Below, one piece after another: positions 7,597-16,873 of a stretch of 31,384 nucleotides of DNA. Numbering within the stretch: the first letter of the stretch is position 1; the number at the start of each line of letters is the position of its first letter. Under the pieces are notes generated by a model. That model was not told the origin of the DNA. It worked only from the letters and a program-made list of their open reading frames with translations, and ran no database searches. A program made the position numbers and the translations under genes. Source of the stretch: a virus; the IMG/VR virus record IMGVR_UViG_3300030060_001627, positions 1 to 31,384 of that record. The stretch is one strand, 5' to 3'.

Positions 7597-9506
7597 TGGC
7601 TACTACTGTTGACGAACTAATTGTACGCATCAAGGCTGATACCAAACAGCTTGAGAGTTCTCTCAATCGCGTAAGAAAACAAACAAAAGAAACATTCAAC
7701 GAAAGAAGTAGCAATCGTTTCGTCGCATCTCTGCGAAACATAAGAGGAGCGGCAGCAGCAGCGGCGGTTGGCTTAGGTGCCGTTGCAGCGGTCAAAGTTG
7801 CACAGACAGGCGCAGAGTTTGAAAACCTAAAGCTTTCTTTGCAAGCTGTTTATGGTTCGGCGCAAGCTGGTGATGCAGCCTTCAGTCAAATAAGGCAGTT
7901 CGCATCAGAGATGCCTTTCCAAGTACAGGATCTCTCAAAAGCATTCATACAGCTCAAAACAGCTGGCATTGAACCCACCAGAGAGCTATTGATGACGTAC
8001 GCAGATGCTAGCTCTGTTGCTATGGATTCTCTGGGCGCATTCCAAGCTATGGTGCGTATCACTCAAAGATCAGCGGCAGGCGGTCTCGGATTAGAAGAAC
8101 TAGAGCAAATTTCAGACAGAGGCATTCCTGTCTATGAAATCCTCGCAGAAAGGCTTGGTGTCACGCGGCAGAAGATAAGTGACATGGGCAAAACAGCGGA
8201 AGGTGCAGCGAAGTTGATGAAGACCTTTCAAGAGGGTTTGAAGGAAGGTTTCGGCGGTACTGTTGCTTTGAAGATGGAAACTCTCAATCAAAAGCTTTCA
8301 AATATGAGTGATGCTTTTGATGGGCTGGCTATGGCTATATTTGAAGATAGTGGAGTTGGCAAGGGGATGAAAGCCCTCGTGGATCTAGCCAAAGATTTTG
8401 CTAATTCTTTGGCGGTAGGCATAAAAATGTTGTCAACCGGACAAAGCGCAGAAATGGTCAAGGCTGTTACGTTAGAGGAAAAATTAGCTGTTGCAGTTAA
8501 AGAGCGTCAAGAAATAGAAGATAGGGCTTTAAAAAACAAAGCTGGCGAAATAGTTAACGCCACTATGCGCGAAAGATTAAAGCAAGCGGATGCCACTGTG
8601 GAGTCATTGCGCAAGGAAGTTGTGCAGAGAGACAAACTCAATATAAAAAACAAAGCAGATGCGCAAGCTGCGAAAGAAGCTAAAGATGCCAAGATAGCAG
8701 AATTTGATGCACAACAAGCAGCAGATAAAGCAAGAGAAAAAAGCATAGAGAATCTGCGCGGATTGTTAAATGATGTGAAAACACCTGCAGAGCAGGTAAC
8801 AGAAAAAATTCAAAGACTAAACGCTGAGCTTATTTTAATTGGCAAGGGCGGGGAATCAGAATTCACGCCAGAGCAGCTGGCAGAGGCCATAAAAAGACTA
8901 GGCGAAGAGATGACGCCGCTTGAAAAGAAAACAAAAAAAGTAAAGGAAAAAACTGATGAATTAGCGAAAACCATGAAGGAGCATTTGTTGGAGGCTGTAG
9001 TGGAAAACATAAATGCTTTTACAACGGATTTCGTGAATGCGCTGATGAATGGTGAAAGCGCGTTGGAATCATTCAAAGATTTCGCTAAGAAAATGATAAG
9101 TCAAATCATTGCACAATTTTTACAGCTGCAAGTTGTGAACAAGATTGTTAACACTTTGACCACAGCATTCGGAGGATCGCCAACTACTGACGCGGCGACA
9201 GACGTTGGGGCAACAGGCGGCAGGCTCCATAGAGGCAGAATGACTCTCGTTGGAGAGCAAGGTCCAGAGCTTTTCATACCGAATAGCGGCGGCACCCTAA
9301 TGAACGCGCAGAACACAAGGGGAGCATTAGGCGGTGGTGGGGCTGTTGTTGTGAACCAAAACATAAACCTATCCGCTGGCGTGGCCGGCACTGTGCGGCA
9401 AGAAGTTATTAAGATGATGCCAATGATAAGTGACATCACGAAAGCCGGCGTGTTAGAAGCTTCAGCGCGGGGTGGAAATTACAGAAGAGGGTTATTAGGT
9501 GCCTAG
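7596..9506 (+). CDS. Tail tape measure protein
   Basis: 636 residues. The N-terminus (VDELIVRIKADTKQLESSLN) and the region around 80-210 (GSAQAGDAAFSQIRQFASEMPFQVQDLSKAFIQLK, then GLGLEELEQISDRGIPVYEILAERLG) match the TIGR02675-type tape-measure N-domain. Hydrophobic Ala-rich helices lie near 50-70, long charged coiled coils at about 290-470, and the end carries GRMTLVGEQGPELFIPNSGG, common in these proteins. It sets tail length and is injected with DNA. At ~0.15 nm per residue this predicts a tail near 95 nm. Confidence 0.93.
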   Translation: MATTVDELIVRIKADTKQLESSLNRVRKQTKETFNERSSNRFVASLRNIRGAAAAAAVGLGAVAAVKVAQTGAEFENLKLSLQAVYGSAQAGDAAFSQIRQFASEMPFQVQDLSKAFIQLKTAGIEPTRELLMTYADASSVAMDSLGAFQAMVRITQRSAAGGLGLEELEQISDRGIPVYEILAERLGVTRQKISDMGKTAEGAAKLMKTFQEGLKEGFGGTVALKMETLNQKLSNMSDAFDGLAMAIFEDSGVGKGMKALVDLAKDFANSLAVGIKMLSTGQSAEMVKAVTLEEKLAVAVKERQEIEDRALKNKAGEIVNATMRERLKQADATVESLRKEVVQRDKLNIKNKADAQAAKEAKDAKIAEFDAQQAADKAREKSIENLRGLLNDVKTPAEQVTEKIQRLNAELILIGKGGESEFTPEQLAEAIKRLGEEMTPLEKKTKKVKEKTDELAKTMKEHLLEAVVENINAFTTDFVNALMNGESALESFKDFAKKMISQIIAQFLQLQVVNKIVNTLTTAFGGSPTTDAATDVGATGGRLHRGRMTLVGEQGPELFIPNSGGTLMNAQNTRGALGGGGAVVVNQNINLSAGVAGTVRQEVIKMMPMISDITKAGVLEASARGGNYRRGLLGA

Positions 9507-10392
9507 AATCATCACAATGCCATCAGCCCCAAACTTCTCACGTAGCACTTTCACACTGAATCGTGCTGTCAGTAACACAGTTTCCCCATTCACAGGGGCA
9601 ACGAGGACACAAGAATATGATTTCGCTGGGTGGTCAAGCACAGTTTCGTTGCCGCCACTTCGCCGGGACGTTGCAGCACAATGGCAATCTTTTTTGCTGA
9701 ACTTGAAAGGATCAAGCAATTATTTCCTTTTCAATGATCCAGATGCGAAAACACCGCGAGGGACTTATAACACCAACAACCTCGCCAGTGATATACGAAT
9801 CAACAGCGGCTCTCAAGTAACATCTGTTACGTTGTCTTTTTCTGGGAGCACCATCACTGCCGGCACCGCAATATTTGATGGACTTGTTGCGGGAGACTTC
9901 TTTTTCGTGGAAGGGGCTACGAACGCTGACAACAATGGAACGCACAAGATAGTTACAAAAACCAGTGACACAGTGGTAGTAACAGGAACCGTCCTGACCA
10001 CAGAATCAAGCACCGCGTCATGCACAGTGAAACAAAACGTGAAAGGCGCAGAAGCTTTGAGCCTTGATGCGTCTACAAACACCGGGACGGGAACAATATT
10101 ACAGGGTGACTATCTAGCTATTTATGACGGTACAAGCTTGTCATCAAACAACCCAGTGCAGCTCGTCATGGTCACAGAAGATGCTACAGTCACAACACAA
10201 AGCGGATCACCGGATCACTTTTCATTGCAGATACAACCGAAACTGCGGGCTGACTTCACGAATAATTACGTGGCCGGTTTTAGCTCTACTTACAACAAGT
10301 CACGCTTCCGCTTGAGCGAAACGCCAGTAGAGTGGTCTGCGAACAACAACAGCGTTTTCGGGATCTCTTTTACTTGCGCTGAGGTGATCTGA
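9499..10392 (+). CDS. Minor tail protein (distal tail/baseplate)
   Basis: 297 residues from a GTG start that overlaps the tape measure by 8 bases; an ATG at 9517 is the alternative. The N-terminal third (STVSLPPLRRDVAAQWQSFL, then LKGSSNYFLFNDPDAKTPRG) resembles phage minor tail proteins that follow the tape measure. A beta-rich insert of about 100 residues follows, with a conserved-looking end (PVEWSANNNSVFGISFTCAEV). It sits where GTA-like phages place distal tail proteins. The exact family was not identified. Confidence 0.7.
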   Translation: MPRIITMPSAPNFSRSTFTLNRAVSNTVSPFTGATRTQEYDFAGWSSTVSLPPLRRDVAAQWQSFLLNLKGSSNYFLFNDPDAKTPRGTYNTNNLASDIRINSGSQVTSVTLSFSGSTITAGTAIFDGLVAGDFFFVEGATNADNNGTHKIVTKTSDTVVVTGTVLTTESSTASCTVKQNVKGAEALSLDASTNTGTGTILQGDYLAIYDGTSLSSNNPVQLVMVTEDATVTTQSGSPDHFSLQIQPKLRADFTNNYVAGFSSTYNKSRFRLSETPVEWSANNNSVFGISFTCAEVI

Positions 10393-11030
10393 TGGCTACA
10401 CGCCAAGGGATTGATACGGCCCTCCTTAGCAAACTTGATGATGCACACGCTTTTGTTTTCTTCGCCGTGAAAGCAGAGTTTGATACGTCAACCATCGCTG
10501 TGCATACACAGACCGGGGAGCTTGCTTTTGGCGGCACCACGTACGAAGGCGCTGGAACTTTACTTGGAATCACAGGAACAGAAGACAGTTCTGATCTCAA
10601 GAGTGATGGCATCACCGTTTCTTTATCTGGCATGACACCAGAAGTGTTGACCTACGCCCTTACGGAAAATTACCAAAACAGACCTATAACTGTATTCCAA
10701 GGATTCTTAGATGCTGGCGGCTCCAAAGTTACAGGCACACTGACCTTATTTAAAGGCCGAATGCAGAACATAACATTAAGCGATGATCCTGATGGTAACT
10801 CTGCTGTGATAGTGCAAGCGGAAAACCGTTTGATTGATTTACGAAGGCCAAGCAATTTGAGATACACGAAAGAAAGCCAAGAGTTCGTGGCATCTGGCGA
10901 TACGGGCTTCAACCGCATACAGTCGTTGCAAGAAAAGAAAATAGTGTGGGGCAACCGAAGCGGTGAGAGTGGGGGCATCAACAACAACATATATGAGGGG
11001 GAGGATACAGTTCCTACCCATGAGCGATGA
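10392..11030 (+). CDS. Baseplate hub protein, DUF2163-like
   Basis: 212 residues, TGATG-coupled to the gene before. Features that fit: FFAVKAEFDT at the start, TGELAFGGTTYEGAGTLLGI, then SDGITVSLSGMTPEVLTYAL and VFQGFLD. These occur in hub proteins of the GTA gp13/DUF2163 type and related minor tail proteins. Its place between the distal-tail and the peptidase-like genes agrees. Confidence 0.8.
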   Translation: MATRQGIDTALLSKLDDAHAFVFFAVKAEFDTSTIAVHTQTGELAFGGTTYEGAGTLLGITGTEDSSDLKSDGITVSLSGMTPEVLTYALTENYQNRPITVFQGFLDAGGSKVTGTLTLFKGRMQNITLSDDPDGNSAVIVQAENRLIDLRRPSNLRYTKESQEFVASGDTGFNRIQSLQEKKIVWGNRSGESGGINNNIYEGEDTVPTHER

Positions 11031-11449
11031 TCAAGCTTCCCGAATGGCAAACCAAGTTACACAAGTACCTCACAGAAAACAGAGATAGAGATTTCGTATG
11101 GGGTACATGGGATTGCTGTATCTTTTCTGATGGTGCAATACACGCCATTTCTGGCAAGCACGTTATTCCTAGTGAATTAAGGTGGGGAAGCGAATCTGAT
11201 GCTTTTGAATCCATCACAGAATATGGCCGCACGTTTGCAAATGCCATAAAAAAAGCGGCGCGAGAAGCGGGGTTAGAACCAATAGATGTATCACAAATTA
11301 CGGCAGGTGATCTTGCCGTCTACATGAATAACAATGAGGAGCTTTGTGGCATCTGTGATGGGTATGCGTTGATCAGCCCAGCAGATGATGGTTATGCTTT
11401 CAACAAATGTGACACGGCCCGCATAGCTTGGAGAGTGCCTGATGGCTAA
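11027..11449 (+). CDS. Tail-tip cell-wall peptidase-like protein, DUF6950/NlpC-P60-like
   Basis: 140 residues. The start (PEWQTKLHKYLTENRDRDFVWGTWDCCIFSDGAIHAISG) resembles DUF6950, a phage family related to NlpC/P60 peptidases, with Cys at the nucleophile-like WDCC motif. AGDLAVY in the second half parallels the GDL segment of the fold. The usual catalytic His is not obvious, so activity is uncertain. In GTA-like tails this slot holds the gp14 peptidase that opens the wall. ATGA overlap with the hub gene. Confidence 0.75.
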   Translation: MIKLPEWQTKLHKYLTENRDRDFVWGTWDCCIFSDGAIHAISGKHVIPSELRWGSESDAFESITEYGRTFANAIKKAAREAGLEPIDVSQITAGDLAVYMNNNEELCGICDGYALISPADDGYAFNKCDTARIAWRVPDG

Positions 11450-14400
11450 AGCGATCAAGACTGCGATTATAGCCGTTGTCGTCACCGCTGTAATAATCTA
11501 TGGCGGGGCTATGGTATTGCAAGCATTGGGGCAAGGGACGGCGTTTGGTGCGGCAGCAGGAGGTCTTGCTGGCAAGCTCGCAGGAGCCGGCATTGGTATG
11601 TTGACCAGCACATTTGTTGGGACGCTAGCGGCAGCTGGTGTCGGAATGTTGATGTCACGCGGGGTTGATGGCAACAGTCAGAACTACGGAACCAAAACAT
11701 CTGTACGAGAAGCAGTTGCACCAAGACAGATAATTTACGGGATCACAAGAGTGGGCGGCGTGATTGCTCATATTGAAGTGAGCGGCGCAAACAATGAATT
11801 TCTTTGTATGATTGTTGTGGTCTCAGGCCATGAACTTGAAGGCTTTCAGAGTGTTATGTTCAATGATCTCACCCTTACAACATCCACATCCACTATAAGC
11901 GGGGAAACGGTACACAGAGTTACCAATTCCGAATTTTTGAACACTGAAAACCCTAGCAACTTTGGCAGCGGCAGTCTTGCCAGATTCACGTTTCATGACG
12001 GATCGCAAACCGCACATGATGGACTTGCCAGAGCTAGGCTAGGCGCGACTTCCATTCCATCAACTCATAAGTTTACGGACTGCGCTTATTTCTACATTGA
12101 ACTTATATTTGACTCAGAAAAGAACAATTCCATCCCGCAAATAAGCTTCGTTATGAAGGGCAAAAATGTTTTTGATCCGCGAACGAATGCAGCAGCGACC
12201 ACTGATCTACAGCGCAGCAACCCGGCCTTACAAATAAGAGATTACCTAACAGATACAACTTATGGCATACGGGCCACATCTGATGAACTAAATGACACAA
12301 CGAACGCTGGTGGATTTGCAGCAGCGGCAAACACTTGTGATCAAAACGTTACTTTGGCAGATGGGTCATCCACAGAGAAAAGATATACCAGTAATGGCGC
12401 GACTAATATGTCCGCATCTGGTGAATCTATTATTTCTGGCATCATGTCATCTATGGGCGGGCGGTTGACGTATACGAATGGCAAATTCAATTTGTTCGCT
12501 GGCGCAGCACAAACGCCATCAATGACCATCACAGATGATGATTTGTTAACAGCGGTGGCCGTTGAGACGAAGACTCGTACGGGTGATTTATATAACAGCG
12601 TCAAGGCTATATATGTAGACAGCAGCAATGACTTCAAAGCACAGGAAAGCCCGGTTCTGACTGATACCACTATGCTTTCGCATGACACACCACCCGGGAG
12701 TTCATCAGCCAACTTCAGAAAGACGTTAGAAGCACAGTTGCCGTGGACAACATCAGAAACTATGGCGCAGCGTTTGGGCAAGATACAGTTAAAGTATCAA
12801 AGACAAAGCATACAGTGTCGCGTTTCTGTGGGCATGGAGTTTTTTCGCTTGCAGCCGAATGATTTTGTGAGAATGACAAACGCTAGGCTTGATTTCACTA
12901 ACAAGCTTTTTGAAGTGCAAGACATACAAATGGCTCTGGACTCAGCTGACAACGCTTTGGTAGCCAGTGTGGACATGACGTTGCGAGAGATAGACAACGC
13001 TGTATGGGACTTTGCAACCAATGAGTATTCAGCTGGTATAGGCGAAGGATCTGCGATAGATACGGGTGACTTTTCTGTCAACGCGCCTACCATCGGAACG
13101 CTTACCCAGCGAGCAACGATCCAAGGGCCGCACACCATAATTGACATTATTGTGCCGTGGACTAACCAACAAACGGATGCGGTTCAAGGCACAGAGATAC
13201 AGTATAAAATTTCCAGCGAGAGCGATTATGCAGTTGCTACCGTGGCAGGGAAAGGTCAAACCAAAGGCGTTATCCAGAACGTCGTGGTAGGCAACACATA
13301 TAACGTCCGGTTGAGACACTTCAGCTATGACAACGTGTACTCCGGTTATTCATCTGTCGCTAATATTACGATCGCGGAATCAGATACCTTAGCGCAACCA
13401 TCTAGCGTCAGCGCCACCACCGGCAAGCCTTTCTTTATTGAGTTGAAGTGGACTAACCCAGCGAATACGAACCTTCGCGCCGTAGAAGTACACGCCAGCA
13501 CAACAAGCGGATTCACGCCTAGCACCGGGACACTTGTAAACAGTTATTACGGTGATGTAGGCAAAAACAAAAGAGTGTTGTTAGGTAAGAGCAGTGATTT
13601 TGGCTTTGATTACGGGACTACATTTTACTTTCGGTTACGGGCTATCAATGTGCTCGGCACTGCTACGGCATACACCTCACAAGTCGCTGGTTCTTTCACT
13701 AAGGCTGTAAGCGCTGACATAGACAGCATTTCGGCAAATCAAATAACCGCTGGGACAATAGATGCTTCCCAAATAGACGTGGAAAACCTAAATGCTTCCG
13801 AAATAACGGTTGGAGAGATCAACATCAACCGTTTGCCATCTACGGTGGTTTTTACGAGTGAGCTGACAGATGGGTCAACAGTCATTGACGGGAGCAATAT
13901 ACAAACTGGCGAAATAACGCTTACCTCTGGGGACGGCACTAGCAATTTAGCTCACATAAAAGGCGGCAAGACGTCTTATGAAGACACCAGCAATGAAGGT
14001 TTCTTCATGGGTTTCAACGCCAGCAATCACCCAGCGTTCAACATTGGCACCGGGTCTGACTTCCTTAAATACGATCAAAGCAATGGATTGACACTTCGCG
14101 GAACTCTTACAGCGGGAGACATAACCTCTGGCGGCACCTTGTCTGGTGTCAATATGGAGATCGGCTCCAGCAACTCTATATTTAAAGCCACAAGCTCTGG
14201 CATCCAACTAGGCCACGCAACATTTAGCAGTGCGCCGTTTAGGGTGACACCGGCCGGCGCTCTCACGGCAACTAACGCCACCTTGAGCGGATCTCTCACA
14301 AGTGGTTCTGGCAATAGTATTTTCAAGGCCACCACAACGGGCATCCAGCTAGGCCACGCTACGTTCTCCAGTGCGCCATTTCGTGTGACTGCGGCGGGCG

Positions 14401-15047
14401 CTTTGACAGCAACGAGCGCGACAATAACAGGCGCTATAACGGCCACCTCATTCGGTATGTCTGGTGGCGCAAAGATCAACGCTGGAGATATTCTGGCGAG
14501 CAGCAGTTTTTTCACCACAGACGGCAGCGGCAATCTGACACTAGCGGATGATGGTGTAACCTCTGATAAAATTGCTACTTCGCTGCAATCAAGTAATTAC
14601 TCTGCCGGTTCCGCTGGCTGGAAGATACAGAAATCAGGTAACGCAGAATTCAACGGGGTGGTTTTGAGCAGAAGCCTTGTGGTCGCTACCGGCACCATCA
14701 ATGTAGCTGCTGCAACCGCCGGATCTGGTGGGGTTCCAGCACAATCTGATGATGTTCAAGTTCTCAAAACCATATTCACACATGGAGTTTACAGTGCGGG
14801 TTTCAACGCGTGGTCAGGATCAACTAGCACTTTTCTTGTGCAAATGAGCATGAGTGGGAGCTTCTTCACAACCGTTGGACAAGAAACCAACGCGTTTTTA
14901 GGGCCACGCGGAACACTTCTACCTCTAACGGTATTTTCTGGGACACAAGCCTTTACTTTGCGAACGCAGCTATGGGGCAGACAGATCGGTGGGTGGGGTA
15001 GTCAGAATAATGTAGTTTTAACATATCGCATCTATAAGGTAACTTGA
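11442..15047 (+). CDS. Tail tip/host-specificity protein, J-like
   Basis: 1201 residues. The N-terminal ~75 residues are strongly hydrophobic and Gly/Ala-rich. Next comes a Phage-tail_3-type core (EAVAPRQIIYGITRVGGVIAHIE...) to about 560. One or two FN3-like domains follow (about 646-750, ending FYFRLRAINVLGTATAYT), then a DUF1983-like stretch with DSISANQITAGTIDASQID. The C-terminus has two copies of a 47-residue unit (about 908-954 and 955-1001) with the shared IQLGHATFSSAPFRVT. The C-terminal beta domain is presumably the receptor-contacting end. The start overlaps the previous stop within ATGGCTAA. Confidence 0.9.
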   Translation: MAKAIKTAIIAVVVTAVIIYGGAMVLQALGQGTAFGAAAGGLAGKLAGAGIGMLTSTFVGTLAAAGVGMLMSRGVDGNSQNYGTKTSVREAVAPRQIIYGITRVGGVIAHIEVSGANNEFLCMIVVVSGHELEGFQSVMFNDLTLTTSTSTISGETVHRVTNSEFLNTENPSNFGSGSLARFTFHDGSQTAHDGLARARLGATSIPSTHKFTDCAYFYIELIFDSEKNNSIPQISFVMKGKNVFDPRTNAAATTDLQRSNPALQIRDYLTDTTYGIRATSDELNDTTNAGGFAAAANTCDQNVTLADGSSTEKRYTSNGATNMSASGESIISGIMSSMGGRLTYTNGKFNLFAGAAQTPSMTITDDDLLTAVAVETKTRTGDLYNSVKAIYVDSSNDFKAQESPVLTDTTMLSHDTPPGSSSANFRKTLEAQLPWTTSETMAQRLGKIQLKYQRQSIQCRVSVGMEFFRLQPNDFVRMTNARLDFTNKLFEVQDIQMALDSADNALVASVDMTLREIDNAVWDFATNEYSAGIGEGSAIDTGDFSVNAPTIGTLTQRATIQGPHTIIDIIVPWTNQQTDAVQGTEIQYKISSESDYAVATVAGKGQTKGVIQNVVVGNTYNVRLRHFSYDNVYSGYSSVANITIAESDTLAQPSSVSATTGKPFFIELKWTNPANTNLRAVEVHASTTSGFTPSTGTLVNSYYGDVGKNKRVLLGKSSDFGFDYGTTFYFRLRAINVLGTATAYTSQVAGSFTKAVSADIDSISANQITAGTIDASQIDVENLNASEITVGEININRLPSTVVFTSELTDGSTVIDGSNIQTGEITLTSGDGTSNLAHIKGGKTSYEDTSNEGFFMGFNASNHPAFNIGTGSDFLKYDQSNGLTLRGTLTAGDITSGGTLSGVNMEIGSSNSIFKATSSGIQLGHATFSSAPFRVTPAGALTATNATLSGSLTSGSGNSIFKATTTGIQLGHATFSSAPFRVTAAGALTATSATITGAITATSFGMSGGAKINAGDILASSSFFTTDGSGNLTLADDGVTSDKIATSLQSSNYSAGSAGWKIQKSGNAEFNGVVLSRSLVVATGTINVAAATAGSGGVPAQSDDVQVLKTIFTHGVYSAGFNAWSGSTSTFLVQMSMSGSFFTTVGQETNAFLGPRGTLLPLTVFSGTQAFTLRTQLWGRQIGGWGSQNNVVLTYRIYKVT
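14163..14444 (+). repeat. Tandem repeat of two 141-base units in the tail tip gene
   Basis: Units at 14163-14303 and 14304-14444 encode near-identical 47-residue segments (NSIFKAT..GIQLGHATFSS core). The DNA copies differ at many synonymous positions, so the duplication is not recent. It sits in a receptor-proximal part of the protein. Confidence 0.8.
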
Positions 15048-15220
15048 TGAGTGAGATCGGCGACATTGTGGGCGGGAACATCACAGAAGATGGTGTTTTT
15101 GTAAATGAAATTGCTGTAAAGAATAATGACACCGTGACCGTGAATGTAATTTTTTATGCGAACGATCATGAAAGCTATGCAGAAAAGAGAGCAGCAGTAG
15201 AAGCGTTAAGCAGTGGATAG
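15047..15220 (+). CDS. Small protein of unknown function after the tail tip gene
   Basis: 57 residues, too short for routine ORF lists. It begins with ATG overlapping the tail tip stop (TGATG) and ends inside the start of the holin-like gene. It is acidic and beta-like (GNITEDGVFVNEIAVKNNDT, then TVNVIFYANDHESYAEK). The coupling to both neighbours supports it being real. Function not recognised. Confidence 0.62.
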   Translation: MSEIGDIVGGNITEDGVFVNEIAVKNNDTVTVNVIFYANDHESYAEKRAAVEALSSG

Positions 15221-15563
15221 CATTGTCACACTCATAAATGAGGTGGGATTCCCAATAGCTGCTGCCATCGGGCTTGGGCTTTTCGTTTGGAAACTTATTA
15301 CAAAAATAATAGATGGCATGGAAGCCAAGATTGATGTTCTGGATGACAAGGTTTCGGCACAGATAAGTGAGATAGAAGAACGGCTTGGTAGCAAGCTTGA
15401 TGCTCAAATGGGAATACTTGTTAGCCTCATAGATAGGGTTCGTTCTGTGGACAACGAAATCATCAGACAAGACACCATGATGAAAACCATCCTTGGGGTG
15501 CCAACATTGATGAACACAGACCGTATGGCAAAGGCTGATAGAGAAGATCAGAGAAAGGATTGA
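15213..15563 (+). CDS. Holin-like membrane protein
   Basis: 116 residues from a GTG start inside the end of the small upstream gene. One hydrophobic segment near residues 10-30 (GFPIAAAIGLGLFVWKLITK) is followed by a long charged coiled coil (KIDVLDDKVSAQISEIEERL and beyond). Single-membrane-segment proteins with a cytosolic coiled coil often act as holins or pinholins in phages. It lies at the left end of the lysis region. Its stop overlaps csgF. Confidence 0.65.
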   Translation: MDSIVTLINEVGFPIAAAIGLGLFVWKLITKIIDGMEAKIDVLDDKVSAQISEIEERLGSKLDAQMGILVSLIDRVRSVDNEIIRQDTMMKTILGVPTLMNTDRMAKADREDQRKD

Positions 15564-16030
15564 TGATGCGTGGTGAAATAAAATTTTATGCCTTGATCAA
15601 TGTTTTCGTCTTATTGCTGCTAACAACTCCAGCGGTGCTAAGTGATGAGATGAGGCACAAATTCAAAAGCCCTAGCTTTAGTGGTCAAGGCGCATCAAGC
15701 CACTATCTCACAATAGAAAACCAAACCTTTAACCGGAAGGAAGCCATTGACGCAAGATTAGAAGCGTTAGCGGATGAGCTAGAAAGGGAAGCACAAAATA
15801 CAACGCTGGCTAGATTCCAAAGAAATTTAGAGAGTAGAATATACGCTCAACTATCACGCCAGCTTGTAGATAACCTGTTCGGTGAAAACAAGAGCACAGA
15901 AGGCATCATTGAACTACTAGGCAATAAAATTGAGTATGAGAGCGATGGAGAAACTGTCACGCTTACCATCACAGATGAAGATGGCGGCACGACTACCATT
16001 GTTATTCCTGTCAACAGTTTTACTTTCTAG
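15563..16030 (+). CDS. csgF: Curli assembly protein CsgF homologue
   Basis: About 155 residues from ATG 15563 (TGATG overlap); TTG 15560 and ATG 15566 are alternatives. A signal peptide ends near LLLTTPAVLS. The mature start (HKFKSPSFSGQGASSHYLTI) aligns with the conserved CsgF opening (FRNPNFGG...); in E. coli this part inserts into the CsgG pore. The C-terminus (TVTLTITDEDGGTTTIVIPV) matches the CsgF end (LNVTDRKTGQTSTIQV). In bacteria CsgF caps CsgG and helps nucleate curli. It overlaps csgG by 56 bases. Finding it next to csgG in a phage lysis region is unusual. Confidence 0.88.
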   Translation: MMRGEIKFYALINVFVLLLLTTPAVLSDEMRHKFKSPSFSGQGASSHYLTIENQTFNRKEAIDARLEALADELEREAQNTTLARFQRNLESRIYAQLSRQLVDNLFGENKSTEGIIELLGNKIEYESDGETVTLTITDEDGGTTTIVIPVNSFTF

Positions 16031-16778
16031 CTGCCAAACAGACCCCCGCGCCGCTATTGATGCAAAGCCAGAACCTAACGCCCTGATAGGTGAATTGCTG
16101 GTTGGAGAGCTGGCGCTAGTAGAAACACCAAAGCAGCGCCCGGTCATAGCTATATACGCGCAAGCATTCCAAGACTTTACGGGACAACGCAGAAGCAACA
16201 GCCAATACGCAGACTTTTCCACAGCAGTGACCCAAGCGCCCTACGCATACCTTATACGCGCACTCAAACACGCTGGCGGCGGCGAATTCTTTGATGTTGT
16301 AGAAAGGGTTGGCTTAGATAATCTAACCAAAGAAAGGCAGCTAATTCGTTCTACAAGGCAGCAGTTTGAAGATGACCAAGACCTTATGCCATTGAAATTC
16401 GCTGGTTTATTGATGGAAGGAGGCGTGATAGGGTACGAAAGCAACGTGAAGTCAGGCGGCTTCGGTGCGAGGTATTTGGGGATCGGTGCTTCCAAAGAGT
16501 ACCGACAGGACACTGTAACAATAAGCCTTCGCACAATATCAGTCTCAACCGGGAAGGTGTTGCTTGAAGTCTTGATTACCAAGTCAATATTCAGTGTTGG
16601 CTATAGTCAGGATATTTTTCGTTTCATTGGGCAAGGGACGAAACTAATTGAGATTGAGAATGGTGTGGTTGAAAACGAAAGCGTTGGTTTCGCGCTGCAG
16701 ATCGCTATTGAGACTGCCGTTCTGGAAACTATTAAGCAGGGTTACGATAATCTTTTCTGGATTCCTCGCGACTACTAG
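15975..16778 (+). CDS. csgG: Curli secretion pore CsgG homologue (outer-membrane lipoprotein)
   Basis: 267 residues from ATG 15975; upstream ATG codons at 15930 and 15945 and one at 15981 are alternatives. The chosen start gives a compact lipoprotein signal with lipobox LSSC (Cys20). The body is clearly CsgG: DFSTAVTQ, the near-invariant GYESNVKSGG and GARYLGIGA, VSTGKVLLEV and IFRFI. In E. coli nine CsgG subunits form a barrel whose neck is set by Tyr51, Asn55 and Phe56. Here Phe is kept, Asn is Asp, and the Tyr sits two residues later, so the gate may differ. The C-terminus is about 20 residues shorter than in E. coli. Its end overlaps the curlin-like gene. Confidence 0.93.
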   Translation: MKMAARLPLLFLSTVLLSSCQTDPRAAIDAKPEPNALIGELLVGELALVETPKQRPVIAIYAQAFQDFTGQRRSNSQYADFSTAVTQAPYAYLIRALKHAGGGEFFDVVERVGLDNLTKERQLIRSTRQQFEDDQDLMPLKFAGLLMEGGVIGYESNVKSGGFGARYLGIGASKEYRQDTVTISLRTISVSTGKVLLEVLITKSIFSVGYSQDIFRFIGQGTKLIEIENGVVENESVGFALQIAIETAVLETIKQGYDNLFWIPRDY

Positions 16779-16872
16779 CTACGCAGACAATGAAATATAT
16801 GTCAATCAGGTCGGCGCAACAGCCAACATTGATTTAGAACAGCTGGGATCAAACAACGTGATCGGCGGGTAG
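16708..16872 (+). CDS. Curlin-like protein, N-terminal segment with signal peptide (ends at a frameshift stop)
   Basis: 54 codons from a TTG inside the end of csgG. A good signal peptide (LRLPFWKLLSRVTIIFSGF, cut after TTSYA) leads into curlin-type repeats: IYVNQVG then IDLEQLGSNNVIGG, the familiar Q-x-G..N spacing of CsgA/CsgB. The frame then meets TAG at 16870. The repeats resume at once in the +1 frame (next entry). ATG codons at 16648 and 16660 are open upstream but would give long, unlikely leaders. I think this is the first part of one protein rather than a separate gene. Confidence 0.72.
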   Translation: MRLPFWKLLSRVTIIFSGFLATTSYADNEIYVNQVGATANIDLEQLGSNNVIGG

Positions 16873-16873
16873 C

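Noticed and set aside
12341-12781. Long minus-strand ORF inside the tail tip gene
   Set aside because: Shadow of a well-supported plus-strand gene; no start signal or family pattern.
14075-14533. 152-residue minus-strand ORF in the tail tip gene
   Set aside because: Repetitive, Val/Ala-rich shadow of the plus-strand repeats.
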